A program made the translations under genes and the position numbers. A DNA stretch of 29,336 nt from Clostridia bacterium (GTDB taxonomy: Bacteria; Bacillota_A; Clostridia; Christensenellales; Aristaeellaceae): positions 1 to 29,336 of the forward strand of contig JAFRJF010000163.1 of NCBI GenBank assembly GCA_017432405.1. The letters run 5' to 3'. Positions 20,632-29,278 of this stretch are shown here, piece after piece. The first letter of the stretch is position 1; every line of letters starts with the position of its first letter. The notes under the pieces were generated by a model. It saw only the letters and a program-made list of their open reading frames with translations, ran no database searches and was not told the DNA's origin.

Positions 20632-23154
20632 CGCCCTTCCCCCCTTCACTCGCCGGATCTCCCGGATCACCAGCTTCAGGTCCACGGGCTTGGCGATGTG
20701 GCCGTCCATGCCCGCCTCAAGGCAGGCGGTGACGTTCTCCGAGAAGGCGTCCGCCGTCATGGCGACGATGGGGATGGACCGGGCCCATTCGTTGTCCAGG
20801 GCGCGTATGGCCCGGGTGGCGTCCAGGCCGTTCATCTCCGGCATCTGCACGTCCATGAAGATCAGCGCGTAGCGGCCCTCGGGGGCCTTCTTCATCATGT
20901 CCACGCAGATCCGGCCGTTCTCCGCCCGCTCGGTCTCGATGCCGAACATGCCCAGCATGGCGGAGATGATCTCCCAGTTGACCGGGTTGTCCTCGGCCAC
21001 CAGTATGCGCAGGCCCGCCAGGTCGGAATAGTCGTCCTCCGGCTCGGCGGACCGGGACTCCTTGCCCAGCAGCTCGTTGATCTTGTCGTAGAGGGTGGAA
21101 CGGAACAGCGGCTTGCTGATGAAGCCGTCCGCCCCCGCGCCCCGGGCGGCGTCCTCGACCTCCGACCAGTCGTAGGCGGAAACCAGCAGGATCGGTATGC
21201 GGGCGTCCACCTCCGCGCGGATGCGCCGCACCGTCTCCACGCCGTCCATGCCGGGCATCTTCCAGTCGACGATGACCACGGCGTAGTCCCGGCCCTGTTC
21301 GTGCCGGTGGGCGATCATGCCCAGCGCCTCCAGGCCGCCGCCCGCCCGCTCCGGCGTCGCGCCCAGCGATTCCAGGGTGTCCATCGCCGTGTCCAGCAGG
21401 ATCTCGTCGTCGTCCACGATCAGCACGTCCATGGGCTCCAGCCGCATGTCCTCCCGCTGCCGTTCGGCCACGGCGATGTCGATGGTGACGGTGAAGGTGG
21501 TGCCCTTGCCCACGGCGCTCTGACATTCGATGGTCCCGTTCATCAGCTCCACCATCTGCTTGGTGATGGCCAGGCCCAAGCCCGTGCCCTGGATGCTGTT
21601 GACGCGGCTGTCGACCTGGCGGGAGAAGGGCTGGTACATCCTCGCCATGAATTCCGGGGTCATGCCGATGCCGGTGTCGCTGACCACGTAGGTCATTCGC
21701 ACAAAGCCCGGCGCGGCGGCTTCCTGCTTCAGGTCCACGCAGACCCTGCCCCCCGGCTCGGTGTACTTGATGGCGTTGGACAGGAGGTTGATGTAGATCT
21801 GGTTCAGCCGGAGCTGGTCGGCGTGCAGGTATTCCACGTCCATTCGGCTGACGTGGAAGCTGAAATCGATGTTCTTTTCCTTGATCATCGGCTGGGAGAG
21901 GTTCACCAGGTTTTCCACCGTCTCCACGACGGAGAAGGTGACCGGGCTGAGGTTCAGCTTGCCGCTCTCCACCTTGGAGATATCCAGTATGTCGTTGATC
22001 AGCGTCAGCAGGTGATTGCTGGCCAGGGTGATCTTGCGCAGGTTCTCCCGCACCGACTCCCCGTCCCCCAGGTTGTGCTCGGTCAGCGTCGTCAGGCCGA
22101 TGATGGCGTTCATCGGGGTGCGGATGTCGTGGGACATGGTGGACAGGAAGTCGGTCTTGGCCTTGTTGGCCTGGGCGGCCTCCCGGGCGGCGGTCTGGAA
22201 CCGGTGATTGAGGTATTGCATGTAGCAGAGGTCGATGATGAACAGCAGCAGCAGCCCCGCCGAGACGACGCCCACCAGCAGCCAGTTCTCGTTCACCACG
22301 CGGAATTCCGCCGTCGGGTTGTAGCCCAACAGCACCCAGCCGCCGGTGGGCGTGATGGGCGTATAGACGATGGCGCACTCCTGGCCCTGGGCGTCCAGCA
22401 TCGTGAACACGCCCTTGCCGGAGACGATCCTGTCAAACAGCGCCTGGCTGTTCCGTTCCCCGGGATTGCAGGCGCTGTAGAAATCAAAGAAGCTGGCATC
22501 CTTGAAGGCGCTACCCTTGACGATGTAATTGCCCCGCGCGTCGATGATGGAGAACGCCGCGTTCCGGTAGCTATCGCTGGGAAAATCCCACTTCTGCTCC
22601 AGCCCGCTGACGGGCAGCACCCGCAAAAGCAGCGCTTCCCGCTGCCCTCCGTCCGCCCCCCGCAGCGCGATCCGGTTGCAGAAGGCCAGCGACGGCTCCC
22701 CGTTCATCGGGTTGGTATAGGCCCGGGTGACGTTGACGGACTCCCCCACCCCCTTGATCCAAGCGGTGTCGTCCAGCAGCTCCAGGCGCTCGTAGGAGAC
22801 GTCGTAGCTGGCGTCGTCGTCCTGGCGCGGGCGGGTGGAGAGGCCCGTCAGCGTGTCCGCATAAATCAGGTGGGCCGAGGCCTCCCGCATGACGTGGGAG
22901 CTGCGTATGAAATCCGTCGCCTGCTCGATGGTCAGCAGCTGGTTGTTGATGTAGCGCGCCCAGACGTCGCAGATCTGCTGCTCGCCGACCAGGTAGTTCT
23001 CGGTCACCTGCTCCATGGCCTCCGAGGTGCCCTCGAAGGCCTCCATCTGCCGGCGGTAGTAGGTTTTGCTCTCGTAATTCGCATAGAAGGCCACAAAGCC
23101 CAGTATGGCGGCGATCAGCACGACGTTGACGACGATGACCCAGGTCTTTTTCAT
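20629..23154 (-). CDS. Hybrid histidine kinase with two receiver domains, membrane sensor
   Basis: The protein has 841 residues. A membrane helix (5-25), an extracellular Cache-like region (about 28-288) and a second helix (about 291-310) form the sensor. The kinase core has FLSTMSHDIRTPMNA with His342, LLSNAIKYT, SDTGIGM and GTGLGLAI. Two receivers follow: LIVDDDE with Asp630 in VIVDWKMPGMDG, and LVAEDN with Asp768 in FMDVQMPEMNG. No HPt or DNA-binding domain is present. The start overlaps the middle kinase gene as ATGA, making it the third cistron of the operon. Its stop TAG is the first unit of a heptamer repeat array. The signal and the output partner are unknown. Confidence 0.92.
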   Translation of the reverse strand: MKKTWVIVVNVVLIAAILGFVAFYANYESKTYYRRQMEAFEGTSEAMEQVTENYLVGEQQICDVWARYINNQLLTIEQATDFIRSSHVMREASAHLIYADTLTGLSTRPRQDDDASYDVSYERLELLDDTAWIKGVGESVNVTRAYTNPMNGEPSLAFCNRIALRGADGGQREALLLRVLPVSGLEQKWDFPSDSYRNAAFSIIDARGNYIVKGSAFKDASFFDFYSACNPGERNSQALFDRIVSGKGVFTMLDAQGQECAIVYTPITPTGGWVLLGYNPTAEFRVVNENWLLVGVVSAGLLLLFIIDLCYMQYLNHRFQTAAREAAQANKAKTDFLSTMSHDIRTPMNAIIGLTTLTEHNLGDGESVRENLRKITLASNHLLTLINDILDISKVESGKLNLSPVTFSVVETVENLVNLSQPMIKEKNIDFSFHVSRMDVEYLHADQLRLNQIYINLLSNAIKYTEPGGRVCVDLKQEAAAPGFVRMTYVVSDTGIGMTPEFMARMYQPFSRQVDSRVNSIQGTGLGLAITKQMVELMNGTIECQSAVGKGTTFTVTIDIAVAERQREDMRLEPMDVLIVDDDEILLDTAMDTLESLGATPERAGGGLEALGMIAHRHEQGRDYAVVIVDWKMPGMDGVETVRRIRAEVDARIPILLVSAYDWSEVEDAARGAGADGFISKPLFRSTLYDKINELLGKESRSAEPEDDYSDLAGLRILVAEDNPVNWEIISAMLGMFGIETERAENGRICVDMMKKAPEGRYALIFMDVQMPEMNGLDATRAIRALDNEWARSIPIVAMTADAFSENVTACLEAGMDGHIAKPVDLKLVIREIRRVKGGRA

Positions 23155-25955
23155 GATCTTCTCTCCCTCAGCACGTCCTGCAGCGTCCTGTGCAGCACGG
23201 CGATGTCCACGGGCTTGGCGATGTGGGCCTGCATGCCGGCGTCCTTGGCGGCCTGCACGTCCTCGGCAAAGGCGTTGGCGGTCATGGCCACGATGGGCAC
23301 GCCGGCCAGCGCAGGGTCTTCCAGCGCCCGGATGGTCCGGGTGGCGGTATAGCCGTCCATGACGGGCATCTGTATGTCCATCAGCACCAGGTTATAATAG
23401 CCGGGCTGGGAGGCCGCCACCCTATCCACCGCGATCTGGCCGTTCTCGGCGGTCTCCACCGCAAAGCCCATCTGGGTCAGGAACATGCCGCCGATCTCCA
23501 TGTTGATCTGGTTGTCCTCCACAAGCAGCAGGCGCATCCCGTGGAAATCCACCGGCGCCTCCGCCTCCGCCGGCTTCGCGGGCTCGGGCAGCTCCTCCCG
23601 GGGCAGGTCCGCCTCCTCCGCCAGCTTCAGCCGCACGCGGATCACCAGCTCGGTGCCGCTGCCCGGCGAGGTGAGCACCTCGATGGTGCCGCCCATCAAA
23701 TCGACGATGCGCTTGGTGATGGCCAGGCCCAGGCCCGTGCCCTCCACGCCGCTGTCGGTGGAGGTGCGCTCCCGCTCGAAGGCGTTGAACATCTTCTCCA
23801 CGAAGGCGCTGGACATGCCGATGCCGCTGTCGCGGACCCGGATCTCATAGTTGCCGTAGCTCTCGTCCGGGGCGACGCTCTCCCACAGCGAGGCGTCGAT
23901 GGTGCCGCCCTCGGGGGTGAACTTATAGGCGTTGCTGACGACGTTCAGCAGCACCCGGGTCAGGTTCTTCTTGTCGCACCAGGCGTAGCGGTGCTGCACC
24001 TGGCCGGTGTGGACGGTGAAATCCAGCAACTTCTGGCGCATCTGCTCGGCAAACAGGTCGTGGATCTCGTCGAACAGCGCCTTCAGGTCCGTGGGCACGA
24101 ACGACAACTCGATCTTGCCGCTCTCGATGCGGCTCATCTCCAGTATGTCGTTGATCAGCGTCAGCAGGTGTTGGCTGGAGGTGTCGATCTTGCCCAGGTA
24201 ATCGTGCAGAACTGCGGGATCGTCCTCCTTGCGGGCGAGGGTCGTGTAGCCGATGATGGCGTTCATGGGCGTGCGGATGTCGTGGGACATGTTGAACAGG
24301 AACTGGCTCTTGGCCAGGCTCCCCTCCACGGCGCGGATCTTCTCCCGCTCGATGACCTCGTGCTTCCTGCGGATCAGGTTCTGGATGTACATCATCGCCG
24401 CCAGGCCGACGAACACGATCAGCATCAGCACGACGCCGCCCCGGACGACGATGCCCCGCACCGCCGCGTCGCCTTCGGCCACCAGGCGCTTGGCGATCCA
24501 CATCAGCGCCGAATACAGCAGCAGCGCGAACAGCGTCACGCCGGAGGTGGACATGCCGGTGAACTCCGCCAGGGTCGTCTCGTTCACCGTGCGCAGGTAG
24601 AATATGAAGCCCAGCAGGCACCAGACGGCCAGCAGCAGGAACGCCTCGCTGCCCATGGCCTCCAGCGCCGTCATGCGGGGCACCAGCTGGACCATGGCGA
24701 ATGCCACGGAGATCGCCGTGCCCGCGATGCCGCTGGCCACGGCCCGCCGCTCGCCCTCGATGCGCCCCAGCTTCCAGGCCGCCGCCGAGGTGTAGCCGAA
24801 GCCGACGATGGCCCCGAAGGCGGTCAGGTCCACGAACCAGTTCAGCGTGTTGCGACCCAGCATCGACAGCAGCACCGAGATCACCATGATGAACAAGATG
24901 CTGTATTCGGTCCTGGCGAATTTTTCCGAGAGGATGTGGTCCTCCGCCATCGTGGACAACACCCGCAGCGCCACGCGGTACGCGCCGATGATGCCGGTGA
25001 ATATGGCGGCCAGGGCGCTGACGGCCATGACGACCAGGCCGAAATCGCCCATGTACGCCCGGGCGGCGTTGAAGGTGGGCACGGAGGCCACGCCGCCGAG
25101 GTTGTCCAGGTCGGCCACGTAGGCTCCCCAGGAGGCGTAGCCGTCCGGCACGAAGGACACCGCCACCAACGGCATGATGCCATAGATGAACCCGGCGACG
25201 AGTATCGCGGCGAATATCACCCATCTGGCGCGCCTGGCGGAGAATTTGAAGTGGGCCGTATCGAAGCAGATGCTCTCAAAGCCCACGAACGCCCAGGGGG
25301 CCAGTATGACCAGCGTGAACACCCCGTAGCCCCTGTTCAGGCCCAGGGTGCCGAAATCCCGGAAAACGCCGCTTGTGATCGCGTGGGGCACGCACACCGC
25401 CGCCGCCAGGAGTACCCCGGCGACCAGCGCCACGGCCAGCGCGCGGAACAGCTTTTGCAAAAAGGGCTTGGCCTTCACGAACAGCAGGCCCACCAGCGCG
25501 AAGGCCGCCACCGACACCAGCACCTCGCTGAGGTAGATGTCGTTGCCGGCGACGGTGTAGCGCAGGCCCGACCCCGTCGCGCCGTTCATCATCGTGCGCA
25601 CGACGACGAACAGCGCCGTGCCGTTCAGAAACACGATGGTCAGGTAGGACAGGCACAGAAACCAGGAGGACAGGAAGGCGTGGTCCCGCCCGAAGGCCTC
25701 CTTCGTGTAGGCGTACACGCCGCCCGTCCGGGAGCTGCGCCGCATCAGCCAGGCGAAGTTCGCCCCGATGACCAGCATGAGCAGGGCGCCGATGGCCAGC
25801 GCCAGCACCGAGCCCGCCGGCCCCGCGACGGGCAGGAAGGTGGTGCCCGGCATCACGAACGCGCCCCAGCCGACCATCACGCCGATGGCCATGGCAAACA
25901 CGTCTGTTTGGGACAGGTACATGTCCATGGGCTTTTCAGATCGCGCTTCCATCAT
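23151..25955 (-). CDS. Amino acid permease (APC)-like domain fused to a hybrid histidine kinase
   Basis: The 934-residue protein joins a transporter-like domain to a kinase. Residues 15-490 form about 12 membrane helices with APC-superfamily marks: GVMVGWGAFVMPG (25-37) for the unwound helix 1, GGVYAY (78-83) and LAPWAFVGFESICFDTAHFK (218-237) for helix 6. One more helix (about 503-525) leads into FLFNMSHDIRTPMNA with His558, NVVSNAYKFT, RDSGIGM, GTGLGLAI and one receiver with LLLVEDN and Asp860 in LMDIQMPVMDG. Transporter-kinase fusions are known in CbrA (an SLC5 symporter), so substrate transport or binding may be coupled to signalling; an amino acid or amine ligand is a guess from the family. 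The gene overlaps both neighbours by 4 bases. Confidence 0.9.
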   Translation of the reverse strand: MMEARSEKPMDMYLSQTDVFAMAIGVMVGWGAFVMPGTTFLPVAGPAGSVLALAIGALLMLVIGANFAWLMRRSSRTGGVYAYTKEAFGRDHAFLSSWFLCLSYLTIVFLNGTALFVVVRTMMNGATGSGLRYTVAGNDIYLSEVLVSVAAFALVGLLFVKAKPFLQKLFRALAVALVAGVLLAAAVCVPHAITSGVFRDFGTLGLNRGYGVFTLVILAPWAFVGFESICFDTAHFKFSARRARWVIFAAILVAGFIYGIMPLVAVSFVPDGYASWGAYVADLDNLGGVASVPTFNAARAYMGDFGLVVMAVSALAAIFTGIIGAYRVALRVLSTMAEDHILSEKFARTEYSILFIMVISVLLSMLGRNTLNWFVDLTAFGAIVGFGYTSAAAWKLGRIEGERRAVASGIAGTAISVAFAMVQLVPRMTALEAMGSEAFLLLAVWCLLGFIFYLRTVNETTLAEFTGMSTSGVTLFALLLYSALMWIAKRLVAEGDAAVRGIVVRGGVVLMLIVFVGLAAMMYIQNLIRRKHEVIEREKIRAVEGSLAKSQFLFNMSHDIRTPMNAIIGYTTLARKEDDPAVLHDYLGKIDTSSQHLLTLINDILEMSRIESGKIELSFVPTDLKALFDEIHDLFAEQMRQKLLDFTVHTGQVQHRYAWCDKKNLTRVLLNVVSNAYKFTPEGGTIDASLWESVAPDESYGNYEIRVRDSGIGMSSAFVEKMFNAFERERTSTDSGVEGTGLGLAITKRIVDLMGGTIEVLTSPGSGTELVIRVRLKLAEEADLPREELPEPAKPAEAEAPVDFHGMRLLLVEDNQINMEIGGMFLTQMGFAVETAENGQIAVDRVAASQPGYYNLVLMDIQMPVMDGYTATRTIRALEDPALAGVPIVAMTANAFAEDVQAAKDAGMQAHIAKPVDIAVLHRTLQDVLRERRS

Positions 25956-28870
25956 TGATCACGCTCCCGCGCCTGATCCGCCTCCCAGACCAGCTCCTCC
26001 AGCGTCCGGAACAGGTGCTCCGGCTCCACGGGCTTGGACAGGTGGGCGTTCATGCCCACCTGCAGGCTGCGCTGCACGTCCTCGTCGAAGGCGTTGGCGG
26101 TCATGGCGATGATGGGCACGCGCCTGGCGTCCGCCCGGTCCAGGGCGCGGATCGCCTTCGTGGCCTCCAGGCCGTCCATCTCCGGCATGCGCACGTCCAT
26201 CAGTATGGCGTCGTAGTAGTCCAGCGGGCTGGCGGCGAACATCTCCACGGCGATTTTGCCGTTGGCGGCATGCTCGATATCGGCCTGCCTCATGGTGATC
26301 AGCTGCTTCATGATCTCGGCGTTGATCAGCACGTCCTCGGCCAGCAGCACCCGCCGGCCCTTCAGCCCAGCCCGCTTCTTTTCCTCGAACAGGCTCAGGT
26401 TGTTCTTGCGGGCGATGCGCTCGAACTCGTCGATCACGTTGGTGGCGAACAGCGGCTTGGCCAGGAAGCTGTCCACGCCGGCGTGCAGCGCCTCGTCGAT
26501 GATATCGTCCCAGTTGAAGGAGGTCAGTATGATGACGGTGGTCTCGTTGTCGAAGCGCTCGCGGATGCGCCGGGCCACCTCCAGGCCGTCCATGCCGGGC
26601 ATCTTCCAGTCCAGCAGCACCAGGTTGTAGCCCTCATGCCTGGCGTGCTGCGCCTCCAGCATCTGCAGGGCCTGAGCGCCGCCCAGGCAGGTGTCCGCCT
26701 GTATGCCAACCTCCTCCAGCACCAGCCGGGCGTGCTCCGCGGCGATCTCCTCGTCGTCCACCACCAGCACGCGCATGTCCTTTGGCCTGATGCTGCGCAC
26801 AGCGGTGTCCCGGTGGGCGCAGTTCTGCAGCGATACGATCACCGTGAACGCCGTGCCCACGCCCTTTTCCGATTCCACCGATATGGTGCCGTTCATCAGC
26901 TCCACGATGTTCCGGGTGATGGCCATGCCCAGGCCCGTGGAGCCGTACTTGCTGCTACGGCTGCTGTCCTCCTGGGTGAAGGAATCGAATATCTTCGGTA
27001 TGAACGCCTTGTCCATGCCGATGCCGGTATCCCGGATCACGAACTTGATGGTCGACTGGCCGTTGAAGCTACCGGTGCGCTCCACGGAAAGGGTCACGCT
27101 GCCGGGGGCGTCGGTAAACTTGATGGCGTTGGACAGTATGTTGATCAGCACCTGCTTCAGCTTCATGTCGTCGCCGATGTAATAGTCGCTGACCCCGCCC
27201 ACCATCGTGCATTCGTATTTCAGGCCGCGCTCGCTGCACTGGGACATGACCATGGTGTTGATCTGCTCCAGCATGGTCCTGAACGAGAATTCCTCCCGGC
27301 GGATGACCATGCGGCCGGATTCGATGCGGCTCATGTCCAGTATGTCGTTGATCAGCCCCAGCAGGTGGCGGGCGCTGCCCCCGATCTTCTCCAGGTACTC
27401 CCGGGTCTCAGTCTCCAGCCTGGGATTGCGCAGGGCCAGGCTGTCCAGGCCGATGATGGCGTTCATCGGCGTGCGGATCTCGTGGCTCATGTTGGACAGG
27501 AACGCCGTCTTGGCGTTGTTGGCCTGCTCCGCCGCCGCCAGCGCGTCAGCCAGCACCCTGCGCTGCTCCAGGCTCTCGCGCATCTCGGCGTCGATGACCG
27601 TGAAGCCCACGCCCACGGCGTGGACCACGTGGTCGTCCCGGTCCGCCGGGTGCCTGACGCCCGCCATACGCAGCATCTCGTAATATTCCCTGCCCCTGCG
27701 CCGCGCCAGGTATCGGCAGGCGATGATCTTTTCGGTGGCCAGCGCCCTGCGGATGTTGTCGGGCTCGATGAACGCCATGAAGCCCGCCCTGTACGCCTCG
27801 TCCACGTATTTTTCGCAGTATTCGGCAAAACGCCGATAGAAGGGGAAGCGCATGCCCTCGGTGTAGTGGTCCGGGTCGTCGGCGTCGGCCCGGTAGCAGA
27901 TGGCGACGTCCGCGTCCAGGTCCACGTGGTACACGCTGCGGTAATCCGAGGCCATGGCGGTGATCATGTTGTCCAGCTGCACCCGGTGCTGCTCCTGCCT
28001 GAGCAGCTCCTGCTGAACCGCCTGCTCCTGGCGAACGTCGTCGTCCACGTCCTTGAAGCCGCACACGACCCCCAGCTTGCCGCCGGGCATGTCGACCTTG
28101 GCAAATTCGATGCGGTAGTAGCGCTCGCTGCCGTCCTTCATGGCGCGCAGGTAGTTGACGGCGAACTGGGGCTTTTCCGACAGGCGACGGGTGATGTTCT
28201 GAAGGGTCAGCTCCTCCTTAAGCCGCGCCTGGTCGGCGGGGGCCACCGCGGTGCGGATGTATTCGTCCCTGGCCTGGGAATACTTCATCCTGCCCAGCGC
28301 GTCCCGGATCGGCCCGGCGTGTTCGGTCAGCCCCTGGGTGTCGCCCCGGTACAGCGAGAAGGCCTCCGTCTCCACGTCCTTGATCAGCCACACGGTGTGA
28401 TAGGCTTCGCTGAGCGCCTCGATCACCGCGTTGCGGATGGCCACGTCCGAAGCGATCCTCTCCCGCTTCTCGGTGATGTCGGAGATGAAGACATAGTAGA
28501 TGCCGCCGTAGGCGTCGGTCTGGGTGTAGTGGCCGAAGTCGTCCACCCAGCGCACCGCCCCGTCCCGACGGATGATGCGGTACTCCGCGTAGTCCATCTG
28601 GTCCTCGCTGCGCTCGATCTGTTGGGCGATGGACTGGGAGACCGCGTCGTAGTCGTCCGGGTGGAGCATGCCCTTGAAGGTCCACCCGGTCAGGGCCTCG
28701 AACTGGGTCCTGTCCGCGCAGCCAAAGATTTCAAACACGGCGCGGTTGGCGTACAGCAGTTCCTCCGGCGGCGCGGCCCTGTAGATGAAGAATCCGCCCG
28801 GCATGTGCTTGCCGATCTCCTCGATGATGGCGAGATTCTGTTCATTCAGCTCAAACTTCCTGCCAAACAT
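25952..28870 (-). CDS. PAS hybrid histidine kinase with two receiver domains
   Basis: The protein has 972 residues and no membrane helix, so it should be cytosolic. Residues 10-135 form a PAS domain with its PAC end (AEYRIIRRDGAVRWVDDFG, ending in FISDITEKRE). Two more PAS-like segments lie at about 150-280 and 305-430. The kinase core has FLSNMSHEIRTPMNA with His463, ILSNAIKFT, RDTGIGM and STGLGMAI. Two receivers follow with Asp754 in LLDWKMPGMDG and Asp892 in LMDVRMPEMDG. There is no HPt or output domain. It is the first gene of the operon: ATG at 28870 with GGGAGG 6 bases before it, behind a consensus promoter. It could exchange phosphate with the two membrane kinases made from the same mRNA. 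Confidence 0.92.
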   Translation of the reverse strand: MFGRKFELNEQNLAIIEEIGKHMPGGFFIYRAAPPEELLYANRAVFEIFGCADRTQFEALTGWTFKGMLHPDDYDAVSQSIAQQIERSEDQMDYAEYRIIRRDGAVRWVDDFGHYTQTDAYGGIYYVFISDITEKRERIASDVAIRNAVIEALSEAYHTVWLIKDVETEAFSLYRGDTQGLTEHAGPIRDALGRMKYSQARDEYIRTAVAPADQARLKEELTLQNITRRLSEKPQFAVNYLRAMKDGSERYYRIEFAKVDMPGGKLGVVCGFKDVDDDVRQEQAVQQELLRQEQHRVQLDNMITAMASDYRSVYHVDLDADVAICYRADADDPDHYTEGMRFPFYRRFAEYCEKYVDEAYRAGFMAFIEPDNIRRALATEKIIACRYLARRRGREYYEMLRMAGVRHPADRDDHVVHAVGVGFTVIDAEMRESLEQRRVLADALAAAEQANNAKTAFLSNMSHEIRTPMNAIIGLDSLALRNPRLETETREYLEKIGGSARHLLGLINDILDMSRIESGRMVIRREEFSFRTMLEQINTMVMSQCSERGLKYECTMVGGVSDYYIGDDMKLKQVLINILSNAIKFTDAPGSVTLSVERTGSFNGQSTIKFVIRDTGIGMDKAFIPKIFDSFTQEDSSRSSKYGSTGLGMAITRNIVELMNGTISVESEKGVGTAFTVIVSLQNCAHRDTAVRSIRPKDMRVLVVDDEEIAAEHARLVLEEVGIQADTCLGGAQALQMLEAQHARHEGYNLVLLDWKMPGMDGLEVARRIRERFDNETTVIILTSFNWDDIIDEALHAGVDSFLAKPLFATNVIDEFERIARKNNLSLFEEKKRAGLKGRRVLLAEDVLINAEIMKQLITMRQADIEHAANGKIAVEMFAASPLDYYDAILMDVRMPEMDGLEATKAIRALDRADARRVPIIAMTANAFDEDVQRSLQVGMNAHLSKPVEPEHLFRTLEELVWEADQARERDQ

Positions 28871-28934
28871 GCTCCGCCTCCCCCGTTCGCGCGTCGATGC
28901 GTGCTTTCACGCTATTATGGCTTCATTTTTCCAT

Positions 28935-28964
28935 ATTATAGCATTTGCCTGAAAAGGTTGTCAA
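28935..28964 (-). promoter_or_regulatory. Promoter of the three-kinase operon
   Basis: TTGACA (28964-28959) and TATAAT (28940-28935) on the minus strand are both perfect, with an 18-base spacer. The leader of about 58 bases includes a small GCGTG/CACGC hairpin at 28899-28912. Confidence 0.8.
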
Positions 28965-28984
28965 TTCGCTGTTGGGAATGTTGC

Positions 28985-28999
28985 AAATTCTGATTTGTC
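28985..28999 (+). repeat. Half copy of the dispersed palindrome, one mismatch
   Basis: AAATTCTGATTTGTC matches 14 of 15 bases of the left arm of the 37-bp palindrome. The second arm is missing. It lies 20 bases upstream of the kinase operon promoter and shortly before a heptamer array, echoing the order at 18521-18580. Confidence 0.5.
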
Positions 29000-29015
29000 A
29001 GGGAGACGTCAAGGG

Positions 29016-29050
29016 GATAGGCAATAGGGAATAGGGAATAGGCAATAGGA
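29016..29050 (+). repeat. Heptamer array AATAGGG
   Basis: Five 7-base units follow one another: GATAGGC, AATAGGG, AATAGGG, AATAGGC, AATAGGA. All share the core ATAGG. The whole stretch 28871-29278 has no gene; besides the kinase promoter it holds this array and the inverted repeat at 29062-29096. Confidence 0.8.
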
Positions 29051-29061
29051 AAAGCCGCGCA

Positions 29062-29096
29062 GGGAACGTTGCATCGAAGACAAAGGTAACGTTCCC
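29062..29096. repeat. Inverted repeat GGGAACGTT
   Basis: GGGAACGTT (29062-29070) and AACGTTCCC (29088-29096) flank 17 bases, with CGC and GCG extending the arms outside a single-base bulge. It may be a hairpin in a non-coding transcript or a protein site; nothing more can be said. Confidence 0.4.
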
Positions 29097-29229
29097 GCGA
29101 AGAAAGAGAAGCCCGGAATCCCCCAAAAGCCTGAAACGGCAACGCAGACGCCGCTCTGAAGGAATAACTACATGTCGCTGCTGAGACGCGTAGTTAGGAG
29201 CTGTGCATAAATTATTAATACATTATATC

Positions 29230-29258
29230 TTGTAATTTTCCCCAGTTTTTGCTATCAT
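29230..29258 (+). promoter_or_regulatory. Promoter-like site before the transposase start
   Basis: TTGTAA (29230-29235) and TATCAT (29253-29258) are 17 bases apart in AT-rich DNA unlike the neighbouring genes. This probably lies within the left end of the insertion sequence. Confidence 0.4.
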
Positions 29259-29278
29259 TACCTACAGGAGATGATAGT

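Noticed and set aside
25955..28993. Very long plus-strand open frames opposite the kinases (up to 1012 codons, also at 20698-23352 and 23190-25958)
   Set aside because: They are GC-rich antisense shadows with His/Gly/Gln/Val-biased composition and no motifs, while the minus strand encodes recognisable kinases throughout.
29016..29050. CRISPR array or coding repeats
   Set aside because: The units are only 7 bases with no spacers.
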